The notes under the pieces: generated by a model
Seen by the model: only the letters and a program-made list of their open reading frames with translations
The model's database searches: none
What the model was told of the DNA's origin: nothing
In this document: in pieces, positions 1 through 7,197 of the stretch
Position numbering within the stretch: position 1 is the first letter of the stretch
How the letters are laid out: each line of letters opens with the position of its first letter
Made by a program: the position numbers and the translations under genes
Assembly: GCA_913052275.1 (NCBI GenBank)
Contig: CAJXDX010000025.1
Span: forward strand, 1-16,535
Origin: an uncultured Pseudomonadota bacterium
Lineage (GTDB): Bacteria > SAR324 > NAC60-12
Direction of reading: 5' to 3'
DNA length: 16,535 bases

Positions 1-48
1 ATACAGGTTCTGATTCAATTCAGATCTGTTAAACCAAAGTGTTCTTCT

Positions 49-113
49 GGAAGGGGATACATTTATTCCATGGAAGGTGCTAACTTTCCCACTTAATCAA
101 TTAAGGAGATAAT
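49..113 (+). promoter_or_regulatory. Structured 5' leader of the first flagellin with several GGA motifs and strong SD
   Basis: The 65 bases before the first flagellin hold GGA triplets at 49-51, 55-57, 72-74 and 105-107. The last lies in a strong Shine-Dalgarno (AAGGAG, 103-108) six bases from the ATG. A hairpin is visible at 72-89: arm GGAAGGT, loop GCTA, arm ACTTTCC, with one G-U pair. Repeated GGA motifs with one in a hairpin and one in the SD is the layout known for CsrA-controlled flagellin leaders (for example hag with FliW-CsrA). CsrA control here is inference. No convincing flagellar sigma factor promoter could be picked out upstream, and the window begins too close to the gene to exclude one further left. 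Confidence 0.35.
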
Positions 114-1127
114 ATGGGACTGAGAATAAATAGTAATATTGAGTCCATGATTGCACATCGTAACCTGTTAAAAAACGATCGTGCGCTTTCGAAGTCACTT
201 GAAAGACTGGCTTCGGGGCAAAAAGTCAATCGGGCTTCTGATGATCCAGCTGCTTTGGTGATTTCTGAGCATATGCGTACTCAGGTAAGCGGTATGGAAC
301 AGGCAATTAAAAACAACGAAGTTGCTATTTCAATGGTACAAACTGCTGAAGCGTCCATGAACGAGATCTCGAGTCTTTTGATTGGCATTCGGCAGCGTGC
401 TATTTCTGCGGCAAACGTCGGCGCCAGTGATCAGTCAATGGCTGATGCTAATCAGCAGGAAATTGAAAATGCACTCGCCTCACTTGATCGAATTGTTTCG
501 ACCACACAGTTTGGAAAGTACAAACTTCTTGACGGAAGGAATGATGTACGTGATGCAGATAATCCAAGAGGAGAAACCTTGAATGCAAATGGTACTCCGA
601 AGGAGGGCTTGCAATTCCATGTTGGACCGAATGCCGAACATCAGGTAGGTATTTCAATTCCTAACCTGTCAGCAACGAAACTTGGTGTACCAGTTGAGTT
701 GGAAGAAGGTGAAGTTGATTCCATGGTGGTCATTCAAGGAGAAGAAGGTCCTGAGGAGATGGAATACACAGAGTGGTTTAATAGCAACGAAAGCGGATTT
801 GCTTCGCTGCAGGACATTAACGTGGCTATTGATCCAGAGCAGGGCTCCATGGATGCCTTAAAAATCATTGATAAGGCTGTTACCCAGGTTGCTGTTGTTC
901 GCGGAGAATTAGGTGCATTCCAGAGAAACACACTGGAATCCAATCTCTCGAGCCTGCGGGTTGCAGCAGAAAATATGACTGCTGCAGAGTCTACGCTTCG
1001 TGATAGCGATATGGCACAGGAGCTGGCTACATTTACTCGTAACCAGATTATGAGTCAGTCAGCAACTGCACAATTGGCCCAGGCCAATGCAATGCCTCAA
1101 AACGTATTGCGTTTGTTAAACACCTAG
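114..1127 (+). CDS. fliC: Flagellin (short form)
   Basis: Structural subunit of the flagellar filament, exported through the flagellar type III system and polymerised outside the cell. The 337-residue protein has the conserved N-terminal D0/D1 helices (about residues 1-140, including LASGQKVNRASDDPAAL and a QTAEASMNEI segment) and the matching C-terminal D1/D0 helices (about 245-337, with AENMTAAESTLRDSDMA and ending VLRLLNT). Between them is a short variable region of about 100 residues with an acidic stretch around residues 195-220. The length suits a filament with a small D2 domain. No signal peptide is present, as expected. The start is fixed by a strong SD and the canonical N-terminus. 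It lies 190 bases before a second, different flagellin and has its own downstream hairpins, so it is probably a separate, highly expressed unit. Family assignment is certain; the symbol is generic. Confidence 0.97.
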   Translation: MGLRINSNIESMIAHRNLLKNDRALSKSLERLASGQKVNRASDDPAALVISEHMRTQVSGMEQAIKNNEVAISMVQTAEASMNEISSLLIGIRQRAISAANVGASDQSMADANQQEIENALASLDRIVSTTQFGKYKLLDGRNDVRDADNPRGETLNANGTPKEGLQFHVGPNAEHQVGISIPNLSATKLGVPVELEEGEVDSMVVIQGEEGPEEMEYTEWFNSNESGFASLQDINVAIDPEQGSMDALKIIDKAVTQVAVVRGELGAFQRNTLESNLSSLRVAAENMTAAESTLRDSDMAQELATFTRNQIMSQSATAQLAQANAMPQNVLRLLNT

Positions 1128-1129
1128 TT

Positions 1130-1158
1130 GAGTTCAGGGGCATTTTGCCCCAGAACTC
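1130..1158 (+). terminator. Hairpin directly after first flagellin (terminator candidate 1)
   Basis: Begins three bases after the flagellin stop. The arms are GAGTTC (1130-1135) and GAACTC (1153-1158) outside an A-A mismatch, and GGGGC (1137-1141) with GCCCC (1147-1151) inside, closing on a loop of ATTTT. The stem is long and GC-rich, but no T-run follows at once because a second hairpin starts seven bases on. It may act as the first half of a tandem terminator or as an mRNA 3'-end stabiliser. Confidence 0.6.
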
Positions 1159-1164
1159 CACTCT

Positions 1165-1216
1165 ATTCCGGCTCCTTTATTGGAGTCCGGAATGGCTGTG
1201 TTTATTATTTTTTCAA
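1165..1216 (+). terminator. Second hairpin with T-rich trailer (terminator candidate 2)
   Basis: The arms are ATTCCGG (1165-1171) and CCGGAAT (1187-1193), extended inward by CTCC/GGAG with a single bulged T, around a TTTATT loop. About 10 bases later comes a T-rich stretch including a run of six T's. Together with the hairpin just before it, this looks like a tandem intrinsic terminator insulating the first flagellin from the second. The gap between stem and T-run is longer than in a classic terminator. Confidence 0.6.
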
Positions 1217-1317
1217 CAAACTTTTTTTAGAAATCATAGTTAAAGATTTGTGGTTGAGTACAATTTTCAAATCGAGTCAATACATAAAAAAACCTTAACT
1301 GATATAAAAGAGGACCT

Positions 1318-2784
1318 ATGCCGTTGGAGATGAAAAATAATGTGACATCAATCAACGCGTTGAATAATCTGGATAAAGCACAGAATGAACTTTCTGATTC
1401 TTTGAGACGCTTATCCTCAGGACAAAAGATCAATATTGCTGCAGATGCTCCGGTAGGTCTGATAATATCTGAGGGCCTTCGTGCTCAGATTGCCAGTGTC
1501 CATCAAGCCATTCAAGATACCGAATTTTCACTGTCATTGGTGCAGACTGCTGAAGGGGCATTAGTTGAAGTTAATAATTTGCTTTTGGAAATGCGTCAGT
1601 TAGCTTTAACAGCTGCGAATGAAGGTGCTAACGATTACGGTACAATGCTGGCGATTCAGTATCAGATTCGCAATGCAATCGAGAGCATAGATCGTATTTC
1701 CAGGTTCACCAGTTTTGGCAGAAAAATACTGCTTGACGGGAGTCATGGTGTAACAGGAATGGGAGATAACGAAGAACTTATATTTCTTAGAGCATCCTCA
1801 AAAACACTTGCTTCTCCAGTCAGCGGGTACGAAGTGGATATTGATGAACTGCCTCTAAGGGCTACACTGAGTGAAGACCTTGATGACGATGATGCATCCG
1901 GTTTATCAATTGTTTTGGAAGAAGAAGACGGTCCTGTTATCAGGGTAACTAATCCAGAAGGGGCGACGGCACTTGGATTTGCAAATCGACTGAAAGATGC
2001 TGTTTTAGGAGCTAACATTAATTTGGACATTCAATTTGATGCTGATGATGAAGAGCTTACAATTCAGCATCGTGAATATGGGGTCACCAAAGGATTTTGG
2101 ATCACAAGTTCCAAAGATGGAGTACTAACAGACGACGAATTCGAACCAGAAATATTTCATGGGCAAGACATAAAGGGGACAATAGAAGATGAGCCTGCTG
2201 AGGGTGATGGTCTTGTACTGACAGGTAATTTTAATAATAAGAAAACAAGTGGTCTGAGTGTAGCCTATTTAGGTGATAGTACCGGCAATGCCGGAAGTGT
2301 GACTGTGGCACAAAATTCCCTGAAATTTCAGACAGGACCAACTGGAGACGAAAAGATCATGGTGGCGCTTAACAGCACCCATTCTACAGCCCTGGGACAA
2401 GGTGTAGACAACAGAAGCGGATTTAAAAATTTATCCGATATCAGTCTTACATCTGCTCAAGAGGCCATTGACGCAATTAGCCTTGTGGATCATGCTACTG
2501 ATCAATTAACATTGTTGCGTGCACAACTCGGATCAGCACAAAAACACACTCTTGAAACAAATATTTCAGTGCTTAGAAATACTGCGGAAAGTCTGACTGC
2601 CGCAGATTCAAGTATTCGTGACACAGACTTAGCCAAGGAAATTGTCAATTTTACTAAAAGCCAAATTTTGACAGAAACTGCAGCGGCAGCTGTTGCACAG
2701 GCTAATCAGTCAGCTGTTCGAGTTTTAAGATTGTTGTTTCACCATCATGTACATGATCACTGGTCATTTTTTGCAGGCCACTGA
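1318..2784 (+). CDS. Flagellin (long form) with His-rich C-terminal extension
   Basis: Second filament subunit, 488 residues. The N-terminal D0/D1 (about 1-145, with LRRLSSGQKINIAADAPVGL and LVQTAEGALVEVNNLL) and C-terminal D1/D0 (about 395-473, with AESLTAADSSIRDTDLA) are typical. The central part (about 150-390) is larger than in the first flagellin and is acidic (DLDDDDAS, LEEEDG). It contains a pattern I recognise from flagellin/FliD IN motifs, starting near residue 282 with GQDIKGTI and later GDGLVLTG and GLSVAYLG. A normal flagellin would end about VLRLL; this one continues for 15 residues (474-488) with six histidines plus W and F. The SD (GAGG, 1310-1313) is well placed. mnmE follows after 12 bases. 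The start with PLEM before KNN differs slightly from the canonical N-terminus; the internal Met5 could also serve as a start but lacks a well-spaced SD. Confidence 0.95.
   Translation: MPLEMKNNVTSINALNNLDKAQNELSDSLRRLSSGQKINIAADAPVGLIISEGLRAQIASVHQAIQDTEFSLSLVQTAEGALVEVNNLLLEMRQLALTAANEGANDYGTMLAIQYQIRNAIESIDRISRFTSFGRKILLDGSHGVTGMGDNEELIFLRASSKTLASPVSGYEVDIDELPLRATLSEDLDDDDASGLSIVLEEEDGPVIRVTNPEGATALGFANRLKDAVLGANINLDIQFDADDEELTIQHREYGVTKGFWITSSKDGVLTDDEFEPEIFHGQDIKGTIEDEPAEGDGLVLTGNFNNKKTSGLSVAYLGDSTGNAGSVTVAQNSLKFQTGPTGDEKIMVALNSTHSTALGQGVDNRSGFKNLSDISLTSAQEAIDAISLVDHATDQLTLLRAQLGSAQKHTLETNISVLRNTAESLTAADSSIRDTDLAKEIVNFTKSQILTETAAAAVAQANQSAVRVLRLLFHHHVHDHWSFFAGH
2744..2772 (+). repeat. Palindrome and terminator-like hairpin inside the flagellin-2 tail
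   Basis: Within the codons of the His-rich tail, 2744-2757 is a perfect 14-base palindrome (ATCATG-TA-CATGAT). Overlapping it, ATGAT (2753-2757) can pair with GTCAT (2763-2767, one G-U) around a five-base loop, followed at once by six T's (2767-2772). Either could fold in the mRNA. The hairpin-plus-T-run resembles a weak intrinsic terminator placed 25 bases before the mnmE start, which could lower transcription passing from flagellin into mnmE. The function is inferred; the stem is short. Confidence 0.4.
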
Positions 2785-2796
2785 TTTTCTCAGAAA

Positions 2797-4170
2797 ATGC
2801 GCCTTGACGATACAATTGCAGCAATAGCAACTCCCCTTCAGCCATCAGGACTTGGGGTAATCAGGGTAAGCGGAAAGCAGGCAGTTCCCCTGGTGGGACA
2901 TTTGTTTAAAAGTGGTACTGAGAAACTTGAAAAGACGGAATCACATAAGCTTGTACAAGGCTGGATTCATGATGATGAAAAACTTATTGACAGGGTTTTG
3001 GTTGTCGTTATGCGTTCACCACGTTCTTACACCACTGAGGACGTGGTTGAAATACAGTGTCATGGTAGCCCCTTTATTATGCGTAGAATCCTGGATTTGG
3101 TGCTGCGCCAGGGGGCAAGATTAGCTGAGACGGGAGAGTTTACTCAAAGAGCGTTTCTTCATGGCCGCATAGACCTGACTCAGGCTGAAGCAGTTTTAGA
3201 TTTGGTTCATGCCAGTTCTGAACTTGGATCAGCACTGGCTGTTCAACAGCTGCAGGGGAAACTATATAATGCAATTGAAGAGGTCAAAAAACAGGTGGTG
3301 GCTACTGCATCGCTTGTTGAAGCAAGCATTGAGTTTCCCGAAGAAGATGTTGAGTTTGTTCACCGTGATGAATGTCTTCGACAAATTGAACAAGCATGCG
3401 CAGATTTAGAAAAACTGCTTTTTCATGCTGACCAGGGACTCAGAGTGCGAGAAGGCTTTAGTGTTGCTCTGATCGGGAAGCCGAACGTAGGGAAATCTTC
3501 GCTTCTTAACAGATTGCTGCGGGATCAAAGAGCTATTGTTACTACCGTTCCGGGCACCACACGAGATTATATAGAGGAGTCGATACAAATAAAGGGTATT
3601 GCTTTTCGCCTGACTGACACTGCAGGAATCAGAAACACAAAAGACTTGATTGAATCAGAAGGCATTCGCCAGACACGAAATGTGCTGAGCAGATCTGACC
3701 TGGTATTGCTGATTTTGGATGCTGGAGAAAAACTGAATGACGAAGATCTAAGATTGATCCGCGATATTGAAAAGAATAAGACTATTAATGTAATTAATAA
3801 AATTGATCTCCTGTCTGGAAGGGAACCTGACTGGCTAAAAGAAATCTCCGGAATGGAATCTGTTTTAGTTTCAGCAAAAACAGGAGAAGGATGCGATGAA
3901 CTAGAATCAAGATTGTATGACAAGGCAACCCTGGGCGGTTTACCACATAAAGATGAAATATGGATCACGAACCGCAGACAGCAGCAGGCCGCAGAGCGAG
4001 CCCTGAAATCCTTGTTACAGGCAGGGCAAGGTTTGGAACAGTCAAAAGGAGAAGAGTTCATTGCAGTTGATTTGAGATCCTGTTTAAATGCACTTGGGGA
4101 TGTAGTTGGACAGACAACCCCTGATGATTTGCTGGGACAGATTTTTTCTGAGTTTTGTATAGGAAAATAA
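2797..4170 (+). CDS. mnmE: tRNA uridine-5-carboxymethylaminomethyl modification GTPase MnmE
   Basis: MnmE with MnmG (GidA) modifies the wobble uridine (U34) of certain tRNAs using a folate-derived methylene group, GTP and potassium. The 457-residue length is typical. An N-terminal folate-binding, dimerising domain opens with DTIAAIATP. A helical domain follows, into which a G domain is inserted. In the G domain, G1 is GKPNVGKS (227-234), G2 covers the TTVPGTTRD segment (249-257), G3 is DTAG (274-277) and G4 is NKID (334-337). The protein ends in the family signature CIGK (454-457), whose Cys is catalytically important in the family. It starts 12 bases after the second flagellin stop without a clear SD, so it may be translationally coupled or simply start weakly. 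It is followed after four bases by the FlgN-like gene. In many bacteria mnmE sits near rnpA/jag; here it sits among flagellar genes. Confidence 0.97.
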   Translation: MRLDDTIAAIATPLQPSGLGVIRVSGKQAVPLVGHLFKSGTEKLEKTESHKLVQGWIHDDEKLIDRVLVVVMRSPRSYTTEDVVEIQCHGSPFIMRRILDLVLRQGARLAETGEFTQRAFLHGRIDLTQAEAVLDLVHASSELGSALAVQQLQGKLYNAIEEVKKQVVATASLVEASIEFPEEDVEFVHRDECLRQIEQACADLEKLLFHADQGLRVREGFSVALIGKPNVGKSSLLNRLLRDQRAIVTTVPGTTRDYIEESIQIKGIAFRLTDTAGIRNTKDLIESEGIRQTRNVLSRSDLVLLILDAGEKLNDEDLRLIRDIEKNKTINVINKIDLLSGREPDWLKEISGMESVLVSAKTGEGCDELESRLYDKATLGGLPHKDEIWITNRRQQQAAERALKSLLQAGQGLEQSKGEEFIAVDLRSCLNALGDVVGQTTPDDLLGQIFSEFCIGK

Positions 4171-4174
4171 AAGG

Positions 4175-4576
4175 ATGACTGAAAGTGGTTTGAAGCTCCT
4201 GCTTGAAAAACAGCAATCACTGTTGAAGGAACTTCTGGACTTTTCACAGCGTCAGTTTGCAGAAACAGATCCTGTGGGTCTGGACAACCTTCTGTCACAA
4301 AAAGACAAATGCTTTGAAGAACTGCAGAAGGTAGACTCGCTGCTTGAAAAATGGCATCAACAATACAATCGTCCTTTTCAGGCTGAAGAACAAAAACTTG
4401 ACCAGCTTATACAGGATTTACTGGAAAAAATTCTGCTTTCAGAAAAGGAATTTGAAAAAATAGTTGGTCGTGAAAAAAACGCTGTTTCATTACAGATAAC
4501 CCAGTTAGGTCGTCAGATGCAATACCGGAAAGATCCGGGGCATCACCGGCCGCAAATAAAAAACATGAAGACATGA
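4175..4576 (+). CDS. FlgN/FliT-like flagellar export chaperone (probable)
   Basis: A 133-residue, almost wholly helical protein rich in Leu, Glu, Lys and Gln, with heptad-like spacing across about residues 1-115 (for example LLLEKQQSLLKELLDF and LLSQKDKCFEELQKVDSLL). There are no membrane segments or signal peptide. Size and pattern match FlgN, the cytoplasmic chaperone that holds hook-filament junction proteins FlgK/FlgL before export; the LLLEKQQ.LLKEL opening and the LLSQKDKCFEELQ segment are typical of that family. The last 20 residues are basic and probably unstructured. The location beside two flagellins supports a flagellar role. It begins four bases after mnmE, with an AGG touching the ATG and an AGGA about 12 bases upstream. 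FliT is the main alternative. A generic coiled-coil cannot be excluded by eye. Confidence 0.6.
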   Translation: MTESGLKLLLEKQQSLLKELLDFSQRQFAETDPVGLDNLLSQKDKCFEELQKVDSLLEKWHQQYNRPFQAEEQKLDQLIQDLLEKILLSEKEFEKIVGREKNAVSLQITQLGRQMQYRKDPGHHRPQIKNMKT

Positions 4577-4583
4577 AGAGCAC

Positions 4584-5618
4584 ATGACAATGCAATTTTC
4601 TGCCTACCAAATTGAATCTATGCTGGATGATTATCAGCAGGAAAATTTTCCATCAGACAGATCTGCAAGCGAAACTCTGAGTCTTTCAGAAGAAGCGATC
4701 AATGAAGCGCGTCAGCACTTCACTCCATCTGCAGACCGGGCTTCAGTCTGGAAATCTCCAAAAGAAATTATTGAATTGATTGAAGATAAGACTGCATATG
4801 ATCCCGTAGTGGATTTTGTTCAGCAGAGCCGGGCCGGACGATTTGTAGACCCGGTTTATGTCCCGGAGAATTCACCGCCGGCATTTTCTCTGGTAACCAA
4901 TTACTCACAGCATGACCGAAAAAGGTCAGAAGAAGAGCAGGAAGCTCAGGAAAGTAATACTGCCGAAAAAGATCTTTCTCATTCCGGACTGGGAAGTGGA
5001 ACAGACCAAGTTCAGGATAAGGTTTCTGTAAATGAAGCTGAAACTGAAAAAGATATATCTCAATCAGATCAAATTAATATATCAAGTACTGAAAAGGTTA
5101 CAGATGCAAATAGTGCAAAGAAAAGTGAAACGGATATTGCTAAAGCGGCGGATGAAGAAAGCATTTCTGAAAAATCTGGACAGGATGCAAAAAATTTAAG
5201 TAAATCCAGGCAAAAAAGACCAACAGATTCTGCGGCGAAGTTGTTTGAGAACATAGAGGATGATGACCTGGATGAAGAATTTGAATTTGATGAAAAAGGA
5301 CTGCGCGGTGAGGATGATGGAGACAATGATGTTGTATTTGGGGATGGTCAAATTGATTCAAAGTCTATAAGCAGGTTCGTGAAAAGTTTCCCGGACAGTG
5401 CAATTAAATTCATTTTCAGAAAAAATTTAGACGGACGAAATTTACCTGCTGAATATGAGGATATCTACATTAACTGGGAAAAACGCGGGTTGTCACGTGG
5501 ACGCTTGAAAAAGTATTTGTTCAAACTGATGAAATGGGATAATTTCCCGGATATCCCTGTTCTGGAAGTGGTGCAAAGAATCAAGGACCGTCAATATGAT
5601 CTTAAAGATAAAAAGTAA
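4584..5618 (+). CDS. Unrecognised protein with acidic low-complexity middle and basic C-terminal domain
   Basis: I cannot assign a function. Three parts are visible in the 344 residues. The N-terminal part (about 1-115) is probably folded: FSAYQIESMLDDY, then LSLSEEAINEARQHF, then a helix and DPVVDFVQQS. The SAYQIE / LSLSEEA combination reminds me of small proteins found in flagellar loci, a weak impression from memory. The middle (about 115-255) is highly charged and low in complexity (many E, D, S, K; EDDDLDEEFEFDEKG), so it is likely disordered. The C-terminal part (about 260-344) is basic and aromatic, with RFVKSFPDSAIKFIFRK, NWEKRGLSRGRLKKYLFKLM and a DIPVLEVVQRIKDR helix, and looks like a small globular binding domain. 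No signal peptide or membrane segment is seen. It lies seven bases after the FlgN-like gene and overlaps rppH by one base, so all three are probably co-expressed. Confidence 0.85.
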   Translation: MTMQFSAYQIESMLDDYQQENFPSDRSASETLSLSEEAINEARQHFTPSADRASVWKSPKEIIELIEDKTAYDPVVDFVQQSRAGRFVDPVYVPENSPPAFSLVTNYSQHDRKRSEEEQEAQESNTAEKDLSHSGLGSGTDQVQDKVSVNEAETEKDISQSDQINISSTEKVTDANSAKKSETDIAKAADEESISEKSGQDAKNLSKSRQKRPTDSAAKLFENIEDDDLDEEFEFDEKGLRGEDDGDNDVVFGDGQIDSKSISRFVKSFPDSAIKFIFRKNLDGRNLPAEYEDIYINWEKRGLSRGRLKKYLFKLMKWDNFPDIPVLEVVQRIKDRQYDLKDKK

Positions 5619-6130
5619 TGAAAGCAAAAAAGTTCAGGTCAAACGTGGCGGCGGTGATAATTCATCCAACAGAAAATAAAGTGCTGATGTTCCGGAGACT
5701 TGCCGAAAAAGACAAAAATTCCGGATTTTTGACAGGTGGCGGTCAGCTTAAATGGAATTGGCAGTTTCCCCAGGGCGGTGTGAATGACGGGGAATCTGAA
5801 GAAGAAGCTCTTTTTCGTGAACTTAAAGAGGAAATTGGAACAGGAGATGTTAAAATAATTCGTGTTGGAGAAAAAAGGGTACGCTACCATTATCCCCTTA
5901 AAGTAAAGCGTGTACTGGACCAGCAGCCCCAATGGAGACCTTTTCGCGGTCAGCAGCAGCGCTGGTTTCTGCTGCATCTGAATTGTCAAACTGACGAGAT
6001 ATCTTTTAACCACCATCCAATCGAGTTTGATGCTTTTCAATGGATTTCTCCACGCAAAGGCTTAAGCAGGGTTGTTCCTTTCAAGCGTAAAGCATACCGC
6101 AAAGGATTGCGCATGCTGGGTGTTTTGTAA
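5618..6130 (+). CDS. rppH: RppH-like Nudix hydrolase (RNA 5'-pyrophosphohydrolase)
   Basis: RppH removes pyrophosphate from the 5' end of mRNAs and so starts RNase E-dependent decay; relatives hydrolyse dinucleoside polyphosphates. The Nudix box is complete at residues 53-75: G53, E59, R67, E68, E71, E72 and G74 fall at the G-x5-E-x7-RE-x2-EE-x-G positions. The preceding WQFPQGG and the later QRWFLLHL, EFDAFQWIS and VVPFKR segments match the RppH/NudH branch. The length (170) is close to the E. coli protein. One difference is about ten extra residues (around 30-45, rich in G and K) between the first strand and WQFPQGG. The ATG overlaps the upstream stop (TAATG), indicating translational coupling to the unrecognised gene. 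It is cytoplasmic. Another Nudix substrate is possible but less likely. Confidence 0.85.
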   Translation: MKAKKFRSNVAAVIIHPTENKVLMFRRLAEKDKNSGFLTGGGQLKWNWQFPQGGVNDGESEEEALFRELKEEIGTGDVKIIRVGEKRVRYHYPLKVKRVLDQQPQWRPFRGQQQRWFLLHLNCQTDEISFNHHPIEFDAFQWISPRKGLSRVVPFKRKAYRKGLRMLGVL

Positions 6131-6193
6131 TTTGCTGGTATATCAGCTGAAAAGCAGATTCTGAAAATTCCCCTAAATTATAATTAAAAACTG

Positions 6194-6224
6194 TCCAGTA
6201 TTAAGGTAATTTTGTTATACTGGA
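6194..6224 (+). repeat. Perfect 8+8 inverted repeat upstream of yaaA
   Basis: TCCAGTAT (6194-6201) and ATACTGGA (6217-6224) are perfect complements separated by 15 AT-rich bases. It lies 76 bases before the yaaA start and 64 after the rppH stop. There is no T-run after it, so it is a poor terminator. It could be an operator or an mRNA hairpin. No clear promoter hexamers were found in the rest of this 170-base gap. Confidence 0.4.
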
Positions 6225-6300
6225 ATAATTAGAGTGCAGCTTGCATAAAATGTATGGAAAATACACTTAAGCCTCAAATAAGTCTTAAAAAGGTAGCCCG

Positions 6301-7068
6301 ATGCTGATGATAATTTCTCCTGCAAAAACGCTGGATTTTGAGACCCCTGTAACAACTGAAAGCTACAGTATTCCTGATTATCTGGAAAAATCTGCTGAAC
6401 TGGTTGACATCATGAAGAAAAAATCTTTGCGAGATTTAGTTAACATGATGCAGGTCAGTCAAAAAATTGCTGAATTAAATGTTGAGAGATTTAACAGCTG
6501 GAAGCTGCCATTCAGTCCGGGTAATGCCAGGCAGGCATTATTGGCATTTAAAGGTGATGTATATACAGGCCTTGACACGGCCACTCTTTCTGAAGAGAAT
6601 TTTGATTACGCGCAGTCTCATTTGCGCATTCTTTCGGGTCTGTATGGTTTGTTAAGACCACTTGACCTGATACAGCCCTACAGACTGGAGATGGGTCTTA
6701 AACTGAATTCAAAAAAAACAAAGACACTTTATCAATTTTGGGGAGAGAAAATTACTGATGGACTTAATTCTCATTTAGAAGAGCACGAAAAACCAGTTTT
6801 GGTCAACCTTGCTTCAAATGAATATTTTAAATCAGTATACAGGAATAACCTCAAATGCCGATTGATTACGCCGGAATTCAGAGACCTGAAAAACGGCAAA
6901 TACAAGATAATACAATTTTTTGCCAAAAAAGCCCGCGGCCTCATGGTTCGTTATGCCATTGATCACTCAATCAGGAAACCTGAAGACTTAAAAAACTTTG
7001 ATTATGATGGCTATGCTTTTAACTCAGAACTGAGTCATTCAGACAACTGGATTTTCAGCAGAAACTGA
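6301..7068 (+). CDS. yaaA: Peroxide stress resistance protein YaaA (UPF0246/DUF328)
   Basis: YaaA is a cytoplasmic DNA-binding protein. In E. coli it is induced by OxyR and lowers intracellular free iron, limiting Fenton damage under hydrogen peroxide. The 255-residue protein follows the family from end to end: MIISPAKTLDF at the N-terminus, RQALLAFKGDVYTGLD (about 78-93), LRILSGLYGLLRPLDL, QPYRLEMGLKL, LYQFWGEKIT, VNLASNEYFKSV and FFAKKARGLMVRYAI. No residue of the core pattern looks missing. The start is supported by AAGG about eight bases upstream. It is flanked by sizeable gaps with inverted repeats on both sides, so it is probably a single-gene unit. Whether OxyR controls it here is not visible. 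Confidence 0.95.
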   Translation: MLMIISPAKTLDFETPVTTESYSIPDYLEKSAELVDIMKKKSLRDLVNMMQVSQKIAELNVERFNSWKLPFSPGNARQALLAFKGDVYTGLDTATLSEENFDYAQSHLRILSGLYGLLRPLDLIQPYRLEMGLKLNSKKTKTLYQFWGEKITDGLNSHLEEHEKPVLVNLASNEYFKSVYRNNLKCRLITPEFRDLKNGKYKIIQFFAKKARGLMVRYAIDHSIRKPEDLKNFDYDGYAFNSELSHSDNWIFSRN

Positions 7069-7197
7069 CTCTGTTGCCTGTCCTTTATTTAAACTGCCTT
7101 ATCTTCCTGTAATCCTGCCATTCAATTTTCTTAAATCCTGAAGACAATTATCACTAATCAATCTCTCCATCTGTAATCTCCCTTCATCGGAAAATTG

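Noticed and set aside
28..62. Possible flagellar sigma-28 promoter before the first flagellin (TAAA at 30-33 with a GGGGATAC-like -10)
   Set aside because: The -10 match is poor and the spacing (about 19) is wrong for sigma-28. No GG/GC pair for sigma-54 was found either.
1277..1308. Possible sigma-28 promoter before the second flagellin (TCAA and ACTGATAT)
   Set aside because: Spacing is 17 rather than about 15, two -10 positions mismatch, and transcription would start inside the SD.
2720..2784. Frameshift as the cause of the His-rich flagellin tail
   Set aside because: The other two frames do not give a better flagellin ending; one ends after RIVVSPSCT and the other runs into mnmE. Simple stop loss or a real extension is more likely.
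3567..4298. Long open reading frame on the - strand opposite mnmE
   Set aside because: It lies fully antisense to mnmE and the start of the FlgN-like gene, is Ser/Pro-rich and resembles no family; it is a mirror of the coding strand.
6241..6267. Promoter before yaaA (TTGCAT and TACACT)
   Set aside because: Spacing is 15 bases and the -10 matches only four of six positions; too weak to list.
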